Shown: positions 63,630-64,000 of the stretch, one piece after another | Layout of the letters: each line of letters starts with the position of its first letter | Numbering within the stretch: the first letter of the stretch is position 1 | From: Pseudomonas chlororaphis subsp. piscium | Lineage (GTDB): Bacteria; Pseudomonadota; Gammaproteobacteria; Pseudomonadales; Pseudomonadaceae | Assembly (NCBI RefSeq): GCF_003850345.1 | Contig: NZ_CP027707.1 | Coordinates: 1,426,001 to 1,490,000, forward strand | Direction of reading: 5' to 3' | DNA: 64,000 nt | Program-made: the position numbers and the translations under genes | Notes under the pieces: model-generated | What the model saw: the letters and a program-made list of their open reading frames with translations, nothing else | The model's database searches: none | What the model was told of the DNA's origin: nothing

Positions 63630-64000
63630 ATGACGCTGACTGCGACCACGTCCCACACCGTCGGCCCCTACTACCACATCGGCCTGACCTGGCTGAACCG
63701 CGAAGACCTGACCCAGGCCGAGACCCTCGGCGAGCGGGTGGCGATCAGCGGCCAGGTGGTGGATGGCAACGGCGATTTCGTCAACGACGCCATGCTGGAA
63801 ATCTGGCAGGCCAACGCGGTCGGCAAGTACGACCACCCGGAAGACGATCAGGACAAGGCCCTGGACCCGAACTTCCAGGGCTTCGGCCGGGTGCCGGTGG
63901 ATGGGGAAGGGCGTTTCCGCTTCACCACCATCAAGCCGGGCACCGTGCCTGGCCTGCAGGGTTCGACCCAGGCGTCGCACCTGGTGGTACTGGTGTTTGC
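63630..64000 (+). CDS. pcaG: Protocatechuate 3,4-dioxygenase alpha subunit, N-terminal part
   Basis: Starts one base after the pcaH stop; 123 codons are inside the window and the frame is open at the end. TATTSHTVGPYYHIGLTWLNRED and GRVPVDGEGRFRFTTIKPG are the alpha-subunit features. The alpha subunit lacks the iron site and completes the alpha-beta protomer. Confidence 0.93.
   Translation, partial: MTLTATTSHTVGPYYHIGLTWLNREDLTQAETLGERVAISGQVVDGNGDFVNDAMLEIWQANAVGKYDHPEDDQDKALDPNFQGFGRVPVDGEGRFRFTTIKPGTVPGLQGSTQASHLVVLVF

Overview
The window is GC-rich, almost fully coding chromosomal DNA of a fluorescent Pseudomonas. The best fit is the P. fluorescens complex, close to the protegens/chlororaphis type. 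Evidence for this is the Pseudomonas-typical gene set (aot, quiP, bra, ccoM, pca), gene blocks that I recall lying together in P. aeruginosa (quiP-GST-ychJ-OmpA-dinG-estB-pdxH, and an MHYT protein near rapA), and at least eight paired REP palindromes of the GTAGGAGCGA..GCTTGC type. I see no tRNA, rRNA, CRISPR array, prophage or complete insertion sequence. The only transposon-like item is a MITE-like palindrome at about 12.94-13.10 kb.

Layout. 0-3.6 kb: end of a DUF481 outer-membrane protein, a MORN-repeat exported protein, a cold-shock protein, dcd and a small proline-rich protein. 3.6-7.8 kb: a minus-strand basic amino acid ABC importer operon, aotJ-Q-M-O-P. 8.1-14.1 kb: the AHL acylase quiP, a glutathione transferase, an isochorismatase-fold protein, two SEC-C zinc-motif proteins, a LEA-type lipoprotein and a DUF6231 protein. 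14.3-26.6 kb: envelope genes (three OmpA-like lipoproteins, a collagen-like secreted protein, a SlyB-like lipoprotein) mixed with dinG, a GH-A glycosidase, estB and pdxH. 26.6-33.5 kb: nhaA, a cysteine-synthase-like PLP enzyme, an FAD dehydrogenase, a lipoprotein, and a divergent SDR/LysR pair.

33.6-36.2 kb: a four-gene bufferin-type RiPP operon: a DUF2282 precursor with four Cys, a DUF692/MNIO enzyme, a DUF2063 partner and a DoxX membrane protein. It is probably a copper-buffering system. 36.4-41.5 kb: the branched-chain amino acid importer braCDEFG, with a terminator-like hairpin between binding protein and permease. 42.4-44.6 kb: a stand-alone 727-residue protein carrying the tubulin/FtsZ signature GGGTGSG, an FtsZ-like ISND motif and a T7-like loop. 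This is the least explained gene in the window.

44.8-56.6 kb: a 3-hydroxyisobutyrate-dehydrogenase-family reductase, an MHYT-GGDEF-EAL c-di-GMP protein, a YkgJ Cys-cluster protein, a Spinster-like MFS transporter, rapA, small proteins including the cbb3-oxidase subunit gene ccoM under an ANR/FNR-type box, and a PiT phosphate transporter. 57.2-64 kb: protocatechuate catabolism, pcaR, pcaK, the CoA-transferase pair pcaIJ (CatIJ-sized), pcaF, pcaH and the start of pcaG. Three copies of a PcaR-like operator lie before pcaR, pcaK and pcaI. The pca genes together turn protocatechuate-derived beta-ketoadipate into acetyl-CoA and succinyl-CoA.

All functional calls rest on reading motifs and remembered family features. 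No database search was run.
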